Assembly (NCBI GenBank): GCA_035703755.1
Contig: DASSXP010000120.1
Coordinates: forward strand, 1 to 14,732
Origin: DASSBG01 sp035703755
Lineage (GTDB): Bacteria > Pseudomonadota > Gammaproteobacteria > Xanthomonadales > Rhodanobacteraceae
Reading direction: 5' to 3'
DNA: 14,732 nt
This document shows positions 8,015 through 14,732 of the stretch, one piece after another. Under the pieces are notes generated by a model. That model saw only the letters and a list, made by a program, of their open reading frames with translations, searched no databases and was not told where the DNA came from. Position 1 is the stretch's first letter. Each line of letters opens with the position of its first letter. A program made the translations under genes and the position numbers.

Positions 8015-8478
8015 GCCAAACTGCAAGCCTGCCACCGATGCCGGTGGAAGTAACCGACATTCTCGGCATGTTGCCGCATCGCTACCCGTTCCTGCTGGTG
8101 GACCGGGTGATCGCCTGCGAGCCCGGCGTCAAACTCACCGCGATCAAGAATGTCACCGTCAACGAGCCGTGCTTCCAGGGCCATTTCCCCGGCAACCCGG
8201 TGATGCCGGGCGTGTTGATCATCGAGGCGATGGCGCAAGCCTCCGGCCTTTTGGTACAACTGTCCACCGGCCAGTCGCCCACTTCGCCGCTGTACTACCT
8301 GGTCAAGGTCGACAAGGCGCGCTTCTCGCAAATCGTCAAACCCGGCGACCAACTGGTGCTGGAAATCACCCAGAAGCGCATGCTGCGCCGCATGGGCCTG
8401 TTTGAAAGCCGGGCCCTGGTCGACGGCAACGAAGTCGCCAGTGCGGAGATTCTATGCGCCGAGCGCAGCGCCGAATGA
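8011..8478 (+). CDS. fabZ: 3-hydroxyacyl-ACP dehydratase FabZ
   Basis: FabZ dehydrates 3-hydroxyacyl-ACP to trans-2-enoyl-ACP in type II fatty-acid elongation. It therefore competes with LpxA and LpxD for the same hydroxyacyl-ACP, which explains its place between them. The 155-aa protein has a hot-dog fold. Visible signatures are MLPHRYPFLLVDRV near the N-terminus, the catalytic NEPCFQGHFPG (His58) and PGVLIIEAMAQASG (Glu72). These match His54 and Glu68 of E. coli FabZ. The ATG overlaps the lpxD stop, and the 3' end overlaps lpxA, each by four bases. The length and all active-site residues are normal. FabA is excluded by the FabZ-type Glu at the second active-site position and by the short length. 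Confidence 0.97.
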   Translation: MSQTASLPPMPVEVTDILGMLPHRYPFLLVDRVIACEPGVKLTAIKNVTVNEPCFQGHFPGNPVMPGVLIIEAMAQASGLLVQLSTGQSPTSPLYYLVKVDKARFSQIVKPGDQLVLEITQKRMLRRMGLFESRALVDGNEVASAEILCAERSAE

Positions 8479-9245
8479 TCCACCCGGCCGCTCATGTCGA
8501 CAGCCATGCCCGCATCGGTGCCAATGTCAGCATCGGCGCCGGCAGCGTGATTGGTGCCGAGGTCGAGATCGGTGACGATTGCTGGATCGGCCCGCATGTG
8601 GTGATCGAAGGGCCGACCCGCATCGGCCGCGAGAACCGCATCTGGCAATTCGCCTCGCTCGGCAGCGAACCGCAGGACAAGAAGTTCCACGGCGAACGCA
8701 GCGAACTCATCATCGGCGATCGCAACGTGATCCGCGAGTTCACCACTTTCAGCCGCGGCACCGCCGATGGCGGCGGCGTGACCCGCATCGGTGATGACAA
8801 CTGGATCATGGCCTACGTGCACATCGCCCATGATTGCCTCGTCGGCAACAACATCATCTTCGCCAACGCCGCTTCGCTGGCCGGCCATGTGCTGGTCGAC
8901 GACCACGTGATCTTCGGCGGCTTCACCCTGGTGCACCAGTTCTGCAAGATCGGCGCCCATGCCTTCACCTCGATGGGTTCGGTGATCAACCGTGACGTGC
9001 CGCCCTACGTCACCGTGGCCGGCAACTTTGCCAAACCCAAGGGCATCAACAGCGAAGGTCTCAAGCGGCGCGGCTTCAGCGCCGAGCAAATCGCCGCGGT
9101 CAAACGCGCCTACCGCACGCTGTATCTGTCCGGCCTGCCGCTGAACGACGCCCGCGCCAAGATCGCCGCACAGGCGGGCGATGACACCGCCGTGCGGCGG
9201 CTCCTCGACTTCATCGCCCAGAGCGAGCGCTCGCTGGTGCGTTGA
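8475..9245 (+). CDS. lpxA: UDP-N-acetylglucosamine O-acyltransferase
   Basis: LpxA starts lipid A synthesis by moving a 3-hydroxyacyl chain from ACP to the 3-OH of UDP-GlcNAc. From the ATG at 8475 the protein is 256 aa (E. coli 262). This start makes an ATGA overlap with fabZ. An in-frame ATG at 8454 would add seven residues and is less likely. Most of the protein is a left-handed beta-helix of hexapeptide repeats (about residues 1-185) with a helical C-terminus (NSEGLKRRGFSAEQIAAVKR). The catalytic base is His119 in HIAHDC (E. coli His125). His138 and His154 match E. coli His144 and His160. At the chain-length 'ruler' position (E. coli Gly173) this protein has Met167, as in the C10-specific Pseudomonas enzyme, suggesting a 3-hydroxydecanoyl preference. 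Confidence 0.96.
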   Translation: MIHPAAHVDSHARIGANVSIGAGSVIGAEVEIGDDCWIGPHVVIEGPTRIGRENRIWQFASLGSEPQDKKFHGERSELIIGDRNVIREFTTFSRGTADGGGVTRIGDDNWIMAYVHIAHDCLVGNNIIFANAASLAGHVLVDDHVIFGGFTLVHQFCKIGAHAFTSMGSVINRDVPPYVTVAGNFAKPKGINSEGLKRRGFSAEQIAAVKRAYRTLYLSGLPLNDARAKIAAQAGDDTAVRRLLDFIAQSERSLVR

Positions 9246-9271
9246 GCACCCATGGCGGCTCGCACAGACCC

Positions 9272-9985
9272 ATGCGCCTCAACAAGCACATTGCCGAAAG
9301 CGGGCACTGCTCGCGCCGCGAAGCCGACCGGCTGATCGCCGCCCGTCGCGTCAAGGTCAATGGTGTCGTGGCCGGTATCGGCACGCCATTCGAGCCCGGC
9401 GACGACGTTCTGATCGATGGCCACAGGCTGGCCGAGCGCAAGCTCCGCGCTGGCGGCCGCAGCCACGTCTACATTGCGCTCAACAAGCCGGTCGGCATCA
9501 CCTGTACCACCGAGCAAAGCGTCAGCGGCAACGTGATCGACTTCATCGACCACGAACAACGCATATTCCCCATCGGCCGCCTCGACAAGGATTCCGAAGG
9601 TCTGCTGCTGCTGACCAGCAACGGCGACATCGTCAACGACATCCTGCGCGCCGAGAACCACCACGAAAAAGAGTATCTGGTCGCCGTCAACAAGCCCGTC
9701 ACGGCCGAATTCCTGACCGGCATGGCGCGCGGCGTGCGTATTCACGGCCAGCTGACCCGCCCCTGCCGCACCACGCGGATCGCCAAGTTCGGCTTCCGCA
9801 TCGTACTGACCCAGGGGCTCAACCGGCAGATTCGGCTGATGGCGGCCGCTTTCGGTTACCGCGTCACCCAGCTGCGTCGCGTGCGCATCATCAACGTCAA
9901 GCTGGGCACGCTCAAACCCGGCCAATGGCGCAACCTGAGCAGCACCGAACTGCAAGGTCTGCTGCCCACGCGGCAGACCTGGTAA
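9272..9985 (+). CDS. rluF: 23S rRNA pseudouridine synthase, RluF-like
   Basis: This is an RsuA-family pseudouridine synthase. E. coli RluF modifies U2604 of 23S rRNA. The 237-aa protein has an S4 RNA-binding domain (about residues 1-55, RLNKHIAESGHCSRREADR). The catalytic domain contains ALNKPVGITCTTE and the active-site block FPIGRLDKDSEGLLLLT, with catalytic Asp105. HEKEYLVAVNKPVT and LTQGLNRQIRLM follow. The HEKEYLV and TQGLNRQIR segments look more like RluF than RluB, RluE or RsuA, but the subfamily is called by eye. It lacks the basic C-terminal tail of E. coli RluF. The start at 9272 aligns with RluF. A TTG at 9242, overlapping the lpxA stop, is possible and would add ten residues. It lies 26 bases after lpxA, between lpxA and lpxB, an unusual place for an rRNA-modifying gene. 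Confidence 0.88.
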   Translation: MRLNKHIAESGHCSRREADRLIAARRVKVNGVVAGIGTPFEPGDDVLIDGHRLAERKLRAGGRSHVYIALNKPVGITCTTEQSVSGNVIDFIDHEQRIFPIGRLDKDSEGLLLLTSNGDIVNDILRAENHHEKEYLVAVNKPVTAEFLTGMARGVRIHGQLTRPCRTTRIAKFGFRIVLTQGLNRQIRLMAAAFGYRVTQLRRVRIINVKLGTLKPGQWRNLSSTELQGLLPTRQTW

Positions 9986-10074
9986 ACGCAGCGCACGGCC
10001 ACGCCGGGCTGACCTATACTCCGTCTTGATCGCCGTCGCTGTGGTGATTACTGCGCCCGCCCGGATACCGCCGC

Positions 10075-10782
10075 ATGCTGTTATGGATCATGGCCGGTTT
10101 CTTTTTCTGGCTCGCACTCCGCGAGCTTCGCGCCGGGTTGTTCGGTCGCACGGGGTACGCCGGTCGCGCAGCGATCGACCTGCCCTACATCGGCTTGATG
10201 CTGGCCCTCGGCACGGTCTTCGCCTACCCGGCGCTTGAGCGCGCCCGGCTCGAACACATACTGCTGCAAAAGGCACGCATCCTCGCCGGAACCAACAAGG
10301 TCAGCGTGCACTGCAACACCCTGTTCGACAGCTTTCTGGACCGCAACGTCTTCGCCGCCGGTCATGCCAACGAAGCCACCGGCGCCATCGTGTTCCAGCA
10401 CCCGTGGTGCTCGCGCCTGATCGACTACCTGCACCATCCGGCCAGCGCCAACCGGGATGAGCTGATCAGCTTCGCCATTTTCGTGCACGAGAGCATGCAC
10501 ATCCGCGGCGAATGGCACGATGAAGCACGTACCGAGTGCCAGGCCATCCAGCGGCTGTATCGCGCAGGCACGTTGCTCGGCGTTCCCGCGGCCGTCGCCA
10601 AACGCAACGGCCGCGCCTACTACCGCGACATCTATCAACAACGCGCGACGCAGGGCTGGATGTCTGCCGGCTATTACTCTCCCGAGTGCGCACCCGGCAA
10701 GGCGCTGGACGAGCACCTGCCCGACGCCACCTGGAACGATGATTCCACCGCAACGCCTGCCACTGACGCACCTGCTCGGTAG
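10075..10782 (+). CDS. Uncharacterised membrane-anchored protein with HExxH motif
   Basis: I do not recognise a named family. The 235-aa product starts with two hydrophobic segments (about residues 1-16 and 34-52) separated by an Arg-rich loop. By the positive-inside rule the remaining 180 residues should lie in the periplasm. The centre holds FAIFVHESMHIRGEWHDEARTECQAIQ-like sequence: His138-Glu139-x-x-His142, then acidic residues Glu150 and Glu154. This resembles a zincin metal site with a downstream Glu as third ligand. I recall similar HExxH-x-G-x-EA-x-EC-x-x-Q patterns in uncharacterised bacterial proteins, but cannot search for them. Four cysteines (80, 112, 155, 204) could form two disulfides. 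ATG 10075 is chosen; ATG 10090 is an alternative that removes five residues. There is no strong ribosome site. It lies 89 bases after rluF and 60 bases before lpxB. The reading frame is intact with base composition like its neighbours. Protease activity is only a possibility. Confidence 0.75.
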   Translation: MLLWIMAGFFFWLALRELRAGLFGRTGYAGRAAIDLPYIGLMLALGTVFAYPALERARLEHILLQKARILAGTNKVSVHCNTLFDSFLDRNVFAAGHANEATGAIVFQHPWCSRLIDYLHHPASANRDELISFAIFVHESMHIRGEWHDEARTECQAIQRLYRAGTLLGVPAAVAKRNGRAYYRDIYQQRATQGWMSAGYYSPECAPGKALDEHLPDATWNDDSTATPATDAPAR

Positions 10783-10842
10783 TGCCGACGCCATTCCCCT
10801 GCCAGCGCCGGCGCGCACAAAACTGTCCGCTATCATCTGCCG

Positions 10843-12087
10843 ATGACCACCACCGTCCCCGCCGCATCAACGGCCCCCCTGTTCGTGCTCGTCGCCGGCG
10901 AGGCATCGGGCGATCTCTTGGGCGCCGACCTGATCCGCGCCATCCGCCAGCGCCAGCCGGAAGCCCGCTTCGCCGGCATCGGCGGGCCACGCATGGCGGC
11001 GGCCGACATGGACGTCTGGTTTCCGTCGGATCGACTGGCCGTAATGGGCCTGGTGGAGGTGCTGCCGCGTCTGTTCGACCTGCTCTGGTTGCGCCGTCAG
11101 GTGGCCGCGCGCTGCATTGCCCAGCACCCAGCCGCCTTTATCGGCATCGACGCGCCCGACTTCAACCTCGGTCTGGAAAAACGCCTGAAGCACGCCGGCA
11201 TCCCGACCGTCCACTACGTCAGCCCCTCGGTATGGGCGTGGCGCGAGAGCCGCGCCGCCAGGATCGGCGCCAGCGCCGACCGCGTGCTGTGCCTGTTCCC
11301 GATGGAGCCGCCGATCTACGCACGCCACAGCGTCGACGCGCGCTTCGTCGGCCATCCGCAAGCCGACCGATTCGCCATGGAACCCGACCGCGACGGCGCC
11401 CGCCAGACACTGGGCCTGCCCGCGGAGGCACCGGTGCTGGCTGTGCTGCCCGGCAGCCGTGGCAGCGAAATCGAACGACTGGGCCCGGTCTTCCTGGACG
11501 CGGCGGCACGGGTAGCGGCCGTCACGCCGGGCTTGCAGATCGTGATCCCGGCGGCGAACGCGCACTGCCACGCCGCGCTGAGCGCGCTGCTGGCGCGCGA
11601 CGGCAGCCGCGCCGACGCGGCCAGCGCGCCCCGCTTGCTCAATGGCCAGGCCGAACTCGCCCTGACCGCCGCTGACGTCGCCTTGGTCGCCTCCGGCACC
11701 GCCACGCTGGAGACCTTGCTGGCCAAGACTCCGATGGTGGTCTGCTACCGCATCGCGCCGCTGACCTACCGCATCGTGCGCGCCTTCGGGCTGATGAAAA
11801 CCGATTATTACTCGCTGCCGAACTTCCTTGCCGGCGGCCCTTTGGTCACCGAGCTGATGCAGGACGACTGCCAAGCCGAGAAGCTTGCCGCGGCGCTGCT
11901 GGCGTTGTTCGGCGATGCGCCCCGACGCGCGGCGATGGCGCGCGAGTTCACCCGCCTGCACCAGCAGTTGCGCGGTCCGCTCGATGGCGGCCACGCCGCC
12001 GACCATGCCGCCGCAGCGATCCTGGACTTGCTGTCACCCCTCGGCGCAACGTCCGCGCCATCGCCACTCGATGCCCGTCATGACTGA
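10843..12087 (+). CDS. lpxB: Lipid-A-disaccharide synthase
   Basis: LpxB joins UDP-2,3-diacylglucosamine and lipid X (2,3-diacylglucosamine 1-phosphate) to form the beta-1,6 disaccharide of lipid A. It is a peripheral inner-membrane GT-B (family GT19) enzyme. The 414-aa protein shows VAGEASGDLLGADLI at residues 17-31, followed by FAGIGGPRM, GIDAPDFNLGLE and HYVSPSVWAWRESR. The nucleotide-sugar half has VLPGSRGSEIERL, ASGTATLETLLAKTPMVVCY and KTDYYSLPNFLAGG. It is about 30 residues longer than E. coli LpxB, because of a Thr/Ala-rich start and a roughly 20-residue tail after the last conserved helix. The start at 10843 lacks a clear Shine-Dalgarno. It lies 60 bases after the HExxH gene rather than directly after lpxA. 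Its 3' end overlaps rnhB. Confidence 0.96.
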   Translation: MTTTVPAASTAPLFVLVAGEASGDLLGADLIRAIRQRQPEARFAGIGGPRMAAADMDVWFPSDRLAVMGLVEVLPRLFDLLWLRRQVAARCIAQHPAAFIGIDAPDFNLGLEKRLKHAGIPTVHYVSPSVWAWRESRAARIGASADRVLCLFPMEPPIYARHSVDARFVGHPQADRFAMEPDRDGARQTLGLPAEAPVLAVLPGSRGSEIERLGPVFLDAAARVAAVTPGLQIVIPAANAHCHAALSALLARDGSRADAASAPRLLNGQAELALTAADVALVASGTATLETLLAKTPMVVCYRIAPLTYRIVRAFGLMKTDYYSLPNFLAGGPLVTELMQDDCQAEKLAAALLALFGDAPRRAAMAREFTRLHQQLRGPLDGGHAADHAAAAILDLLSPLGATSAPSPLDARHD

Positions 12088-12694
12088 GCTCCCGTTGCTT
12101 GTCGCCGGCGTGGACGAAGCCGGGCGCGGCCCATTGGCGGGACCGCTCGCCGTGGCCGCCGTGATCCTCGACCCCGCACGGCCCATTGCCGGCCTGGACG
12201 ACTCCAAACGGCTCAGCGCCAAGCGCCGCGAAGCACTGTTTCCGTTGATCCGCGAACACGCGCTGGCGCATTGCGTGGTGCTGATCGAGGCCAGCGAAAT
12301 CGATCGCCTCAACATTCTTCAGGCCACCCTGGCCGGCATGTCGCGCGCCCTGCGCGGACTCACCGTGGCAGCGGAGTTCGCCCTGATCGACGGCAACCGC
12401 CTGCCCGTCGACCTGCCCTGCCCGGCGCGCGCCATCGTCGGTGGCGACGCACTGGAACCGGCCATCAGCGCCGCCTCGATCCTGGCCAAGGTCTGCCGCG
12501 ACCGCCACATGCTGGCGCTTGATCACCAATTCCCCGCCTTCGGCTTTGCCCGCCACATGGGCTACCCGACCCGCGAGCACCTCGCCGCGCTGGCCGAACA
12601 CGGCCCCTGCCCCGAGCATCGCCAAAGCTACGCGCCGGTGCGCCGCGCGCTGGGGATCGAGGTGAGCCCGAAACAGCAAGCCATCCGGCAATGA
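12080..12694 (+). CDS. rnhB: Ribonuclease HII
   Basis: RNase HII cuts the RNA strand of RNA-DNA hybrids and starts removal of single ribonucleotides from DNA. With the ATG at 12080 the protein is 204 aa, the normal family size. An in-frame ATG at 12071 would add three residues. Neither has a clear ribosome site, and either start overlaps lpxB (8 or 17 bases). The catalytic residues are visible: Asp12-Glu13 in AGVDEAGRGPLAGPL, Asp104 in ALIDGN and the acidic residue of VGGDALEPAISAASILAKV. ARPIAGLDDSKRLSAKRR is also typical of type 2 rather than type 3 enzymes. lpxB-rnhB is a widely conserved pair. In enterobacteria dnaE follows, but here the unit ends and the next gene is convergent. Confidence 0.96.
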   Translation: MTELPLLVAGVDEAGRGPLAGPLAVAAVILDPARPIAGLDDSKRLSAKRREALFPLIREHALAHCVVLIEASEIDRLNILQATLAGMSRALRGLTVAAEFALIDGNRLPVDLPCPARAIVGGDALEPAISAASILAKVCRDRHMLALDHQFPAFGFARHMGYPTREHLAALAEHGPCPEHRQSYAPVRRALGIEVSPKQQAIRQ

Positions 12695-12802
12695 TGTACC
12701 AACCATTCTGCGCGCTTCACCGCCGCGCAAACCGCGCGTGGCGCTGAAATCGCGCATGGACATGCCGGTCCACATGTTGCTATGCGCGAAGAGAACTGGA
12801 CG
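12695..12802. other. Convergent intergenic region, no clear terminator
   Basis: This 108-base gap lies between the rnhB stop and the stop of the opposing regulator. Both transcription units should end here. I find only a weak inverted repeat, TGGAC (12757-12761) and GTCCA (12768-12772) with a 6-base loop, and no T-tract on either strand. Termination may be Rho-dependent or may use structures I cannot evaluate by eye. No coding potential or RNA gene is apparent. Confidence 0.5.
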
Positions 12803-14722
12803 TCAGAGTACCGTCGATCTATCCGCGACCGGAGAAGGCAAGTGCATAGCCTGCAGCAAGGCGTCAAAACGCGGCTCACCCGCAAGATCGGCGAACCATA
12901 CCGAAAGGAACGCCATCCCGATGTCGTGATGGGCATACCCTTCTTCGAGCAGATCCAGCGCCTGCTGCTTTTCGCCCAACATGACGTGCAGCAAGGCCAT
13001 CGTGCTCGGCAGAACATAATCGGCACTTGCCCGCTCGTGCATTTCGTCCAGCAACTTGCGAATCTCGTCCGGACGCTGGCTGCGGGCATGGACGATGGCC
13101 AGATACACCAGCGACCGGGTGCTGCGTTCGGTCAATTGCACAGAACGCAGGGCAAGGCGTTTGGCATTTTCCTTGTCGCCTGCGGCAAGTTCCCGCATGG
13201 CACGACTCTGCAAGGCAACCCAGAAATCCGGCTCAAGCTCCAGAGCGCGGTCCAGGCGCATGGCCGATCGCTGGCGTTGCCCGGCTGCATCCTCGAACCA
13301 GGATACGAGGGTATTGACGATCGGCGACAGCGGATCAAGCTCGACCGCGATGCGTGCCTGCACCAGTGCACGCTGGTGCTGGCCGGTATTGTTCAACAGG
13401 TGCGCCAGGACGAAATGTGCGAACGGCTCGTTCGGATTGAGCTGGATCGCGCGTTCAAGCGACGCTTCTGCCGCCGGCCAGTCCCAGTGGTACCAGAACT
13501 GGTTGAAACCACGTGCCGCATAGGCCTCGGCCGAATCCGGATCGAGCGCCAGTGCCTTGGCAATCGCCGCATCGGAACGCGGGAACTCGAGTTCCGGATC
13601 GGCGTCGGCCACCATCACCTTGGCCCGGTGCAACTGCGCAAGGCCGGCCCATGCCTTGGCACACCCGGGATCACGTTGCAGGGCGGTCCCGAATGCCGCT
13701 GCGGCGGCCTCGACGGTGCGCGGATTGGGCCGATTGACAAGATACAAGCCTCGCAGGTATGCCGCATGGGCCTGCGGGTCATCGCCATCGCAAGCACTGC
13801 GGTAAGTCGTGGCCGGGTAACTGACGGACAGTGCCGACGCAACGCCCTCGGCAATCGGCGCTTGCACGGCGAGAATCCGGTGTGGTTCAAGATTGAAATT
13901 GTCTTCCCACACGCTGTGTCCGTCGGACACCTGCAGCAATCTCGCGCTGACGCGGGTCCGCTTCCCGATGCGTTGAAATTCGCCGGCAACCACGTATCTT
14001 GCACCAAGGGCAATACCCGCTTGGAGCGGGTCGGTATCCGGCGCGGTCATTGCCTGCGTGGAGCCCAGTGACAACACACGCAGGCCGTCGCTGCGGCTCA
14101 GTCTCGCAATGACGGTTTCGGCGATACCGATGCCCAAGGCGCGTTGCGCATCCTCGCTTTCAGAAGCACGAAAAGGCAGTACCGCCAGCGGTACCGGCTC
14201 ACTCGTCGCACCCGGTCCTGGCGTCAGATCAGGTGCCGGCCACATCCAGAGAACCGCACCTGTCAGCGACATGGCAAGCAATGCGGCCAGCGTGGCCCAT
14301 GGGCGACGCCGGGGGCGAGCAACCGCGGGTCGTTCGGGTTGGACTCGGTCCGGAACGGGAGGCGCGGATTCGGGCATGGCCGACGCATCCAGCTCCTCGA
14401 TTTCGGCGACAAAGCTGTAGCCGCGTCCCGGGACGGTAAGAATCGGATCGCTTCCCCTGCCCTGGTTGCGAAATACCCGACGCAACTGGGATATGGCCTG
14501 GGTGAGATTGTTTTCCTCCACCACGCGCCCGGCCCATACCTCGGCCAGGATCTCATCCCTGCCAACCACCCGCGGTCGGTTCCGGATCAGCATGGCGAGC
14601 ACGTCGTAGGCTCGGCCAGCAAGCGTCAGATCGCTGCCATCGGGAGCCGTGAGCTGACGGGTCACCGTATCCAGCCGGAAGCCCCCAAACCGCACGACCC
14701 GCGCTTCGATCATCAGATCCAT
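12803..14722 (-). CDS. ToxR/CadC-like winged-helix regulator with TPR periplasmic domain
   Basis: This 639-aa protein is a one-component membrane-bound transcription regulator. Residues about 9-108 form an OmpR/PhoB-type winged helix: RFGGFRLDTVTRQL at the start, LAGRAYDVLAMLIRN, a recognition-helix region ENNLTQAISQLRRVF and the wing ending VPGRGYSFVAEI. A Pro/Arg-rich linker leads to a single membrane span (about 142-160). Beyond it, VPLAVLPFRASES to about residue 275 resembles the FlgO/TolB-N-like domain found in TPR-linked regulators. Tetratricopeptide-type helices then fill about 317-600 (for example AIAKALALDPDSAEAYAARG and SLERAIQLNPNEPFAHF). There is no receiver domain, so the signal is probably sensed by the outer part and passed through the membrane. 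The ATG at 14722 is near the window edge, and an ATG at residue 4 is an alternative. It is transcribed towards rnhB. Its target genes cannot be read from here. Confidence 0.88.
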   Translation of the reverse strand: MDLMIEARVVRFGGFRLDTVTRQLTAPDGSDLTLAGRAYDVLAMLIRNRPRVVGRDEILAEVWAGRVVEENNLTQAISQLRRVFRNQGRGSDPILTVPGRGYSFVAEIEELDASAMPESAPPVPDRVQPERPAVARPRRRPWATLAALLAMSLTGAVLWMWPAPDLTPGPGATSEPVPLAVLPFRASESEDAQRALGIGIAETVIARLSRSDGLRVLSLGSTQAMTAPDTDPLQAGIALGARYVVAGEFQRIGKRTRVSARLLQVSDGHSVWEDNFNLEPHRILAVQAPIAEGVASALSVSYPATTYRSACDGDDPQAHAAYLRGLYLVNRPNPRTVEAAAAAFGTALQRDPGCAKAWAGLAQLHRAKVMVADADPELEFPRSDAAIAKALALDPDSAEAYAARGFNQFWYHWDWPAAEASLERAIQLNPNEPFAHFVLAHLLNNTGQHQRALVQARIAVELDPLSPIVNTLVSWFEDAAGQRQRSAMRLDRALELEPDFWVALQSRAMRELAAGDKENAKRLALRSVQLTERSTRSLVYLAIVHARSQRPDEIRKLLDEMHERASADYVLPSTMALLHVMLGEKQQALDLLEEGYAHHDIGMAFLSVWFADLAGEPRFDALLQAMHLPSPVADRSTVL

Positions 14723-14732
14723 AGAAGCTTCT

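Noticed and set aside
6911..8035. - strand open frame (374 aa) opposite lpxD
   Set aside because: Asp/Gly/Ala-rich translation produced by the antisense of hexapeptide-repeat codons, not a real protein.
9222..9235. 14-bp perfect palindrome AGCGAGCGCTCGCT at the end of lpxA
   Set aside because: It lies in coding sequence (Ser-Glu-Arg-Ser-Leu) and is built of repeated GCG units common in this DNA. It has no spacer for a good loop and no T-tract.
10015..10020. TATACT as a possible -10 box before the HExxH gene
   Set aside because: No acceptable -35 hexamer 16-18 bases upstream, and no extended -10 TG. Too weak to list as a promoter, though a start site in this 89-base gap remains possible.
10805..10814. 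GCGCCGGCGC palindrome before lpxB
   Set aside because: A simple GC palindrome expected often at this base composition. No second copy or supporting element.
10831..10836. TATCAT just before lpxB as a -10 box
   Set aside because: It lies only six bases from the ATG and lacks a -35 match. It would demand a leaderless transcript with no other support.
12757..12772. Terminator between rnhB and the regulator
   Set aside because: Only a 5-bp stem with no T-run on either strand.
12782..14071. + strand open frame (429 aa) opposite the regulator
   Set aside because: The - strand frame shows clear winged-helix, membrane and TPR features, and the + frame shows none. A shadow.

Overview
This window is from a GC-rich Gram-negative bacterium. 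It carries most of the conserved envelope-biogenesis cluster on the + strand (uppS, cdsA, dxr, rseP, bamA, skp, lpxD, fabZ, lpxA, lpxB, rnhB), followed by one convergent regulator gene on the - strand. The presence of dxr between cdsA and rseP, together with the lpx genes and BamA, points to a beta- or gammaproteobacterium. The clusters of Betaproteobacteria and of Xanthomonas-like gammaproteobacteria have this order. I cannot name the genus.

Layout. Positions 1-2598 hold isoprenoid and phospholipid precursor genes: the 3' part of uppS (undecaprenyl-PP synthase), cdsA (CDP-diacylglycerol synthase) and dxr (MEP pathway). Positions 2630-6992 hold envelope quality control and outer-membrane protein assembly: rseP (site-2 protease), bamA (outer-membrane insertase) and skp/ompH (periplasmic chaperone). 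Positions 6989-9245 hold lpxD, fabZ and lpxA, joined by 4-base ATGA overlaps. Positions 9272-10782 hold two genes that break up the usual lpxA-lpxB junction: an RluF-type 23S rRNA pseudouridine synthase, and an uncharacterised membrane-anchored protein with an HExxH motif. Positions 10843-12694 hold lpxB and rnhB. Positions 12803-14722 (- strand) encode a ToxR/CadC-like regulator: winged helix, one membrane span, then a large TPR-rich presumed periplasmic part.

How the genes work together. Dxr supplies isoprenoid precursors, and UppS turns them into the undecaprenyl carrier used for wall and polysaccharide synthesis. CdsA supplies CDP-diacylglycerol for phospholipids. LpxA, LpxD and LpxB are the acyltransferases and the disaccharide synthase of lipid A. 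FabZ competes for the same 3-hydroxyacyl-ACP pool. BamA and Skp assemble the outer-membrane proteins that sit in the resulting LPS layer, and RseP conveys envelope stress. Overlapping stop/start codons suggest one long co-transcribed unit.

The least familiar element is the 235-aa HExxH membrane protein at 10075-10782. Other points worth checking are a lipid A chain-length residue in LpxA that predicts a short (C10) acyl chain, a cysteine pair around an Asp-rich loop in BamA, and a perfect hairpin between bamA and skp. I saw no tRNA, rRNA, CRISPR, insertion sequence or phage feature.
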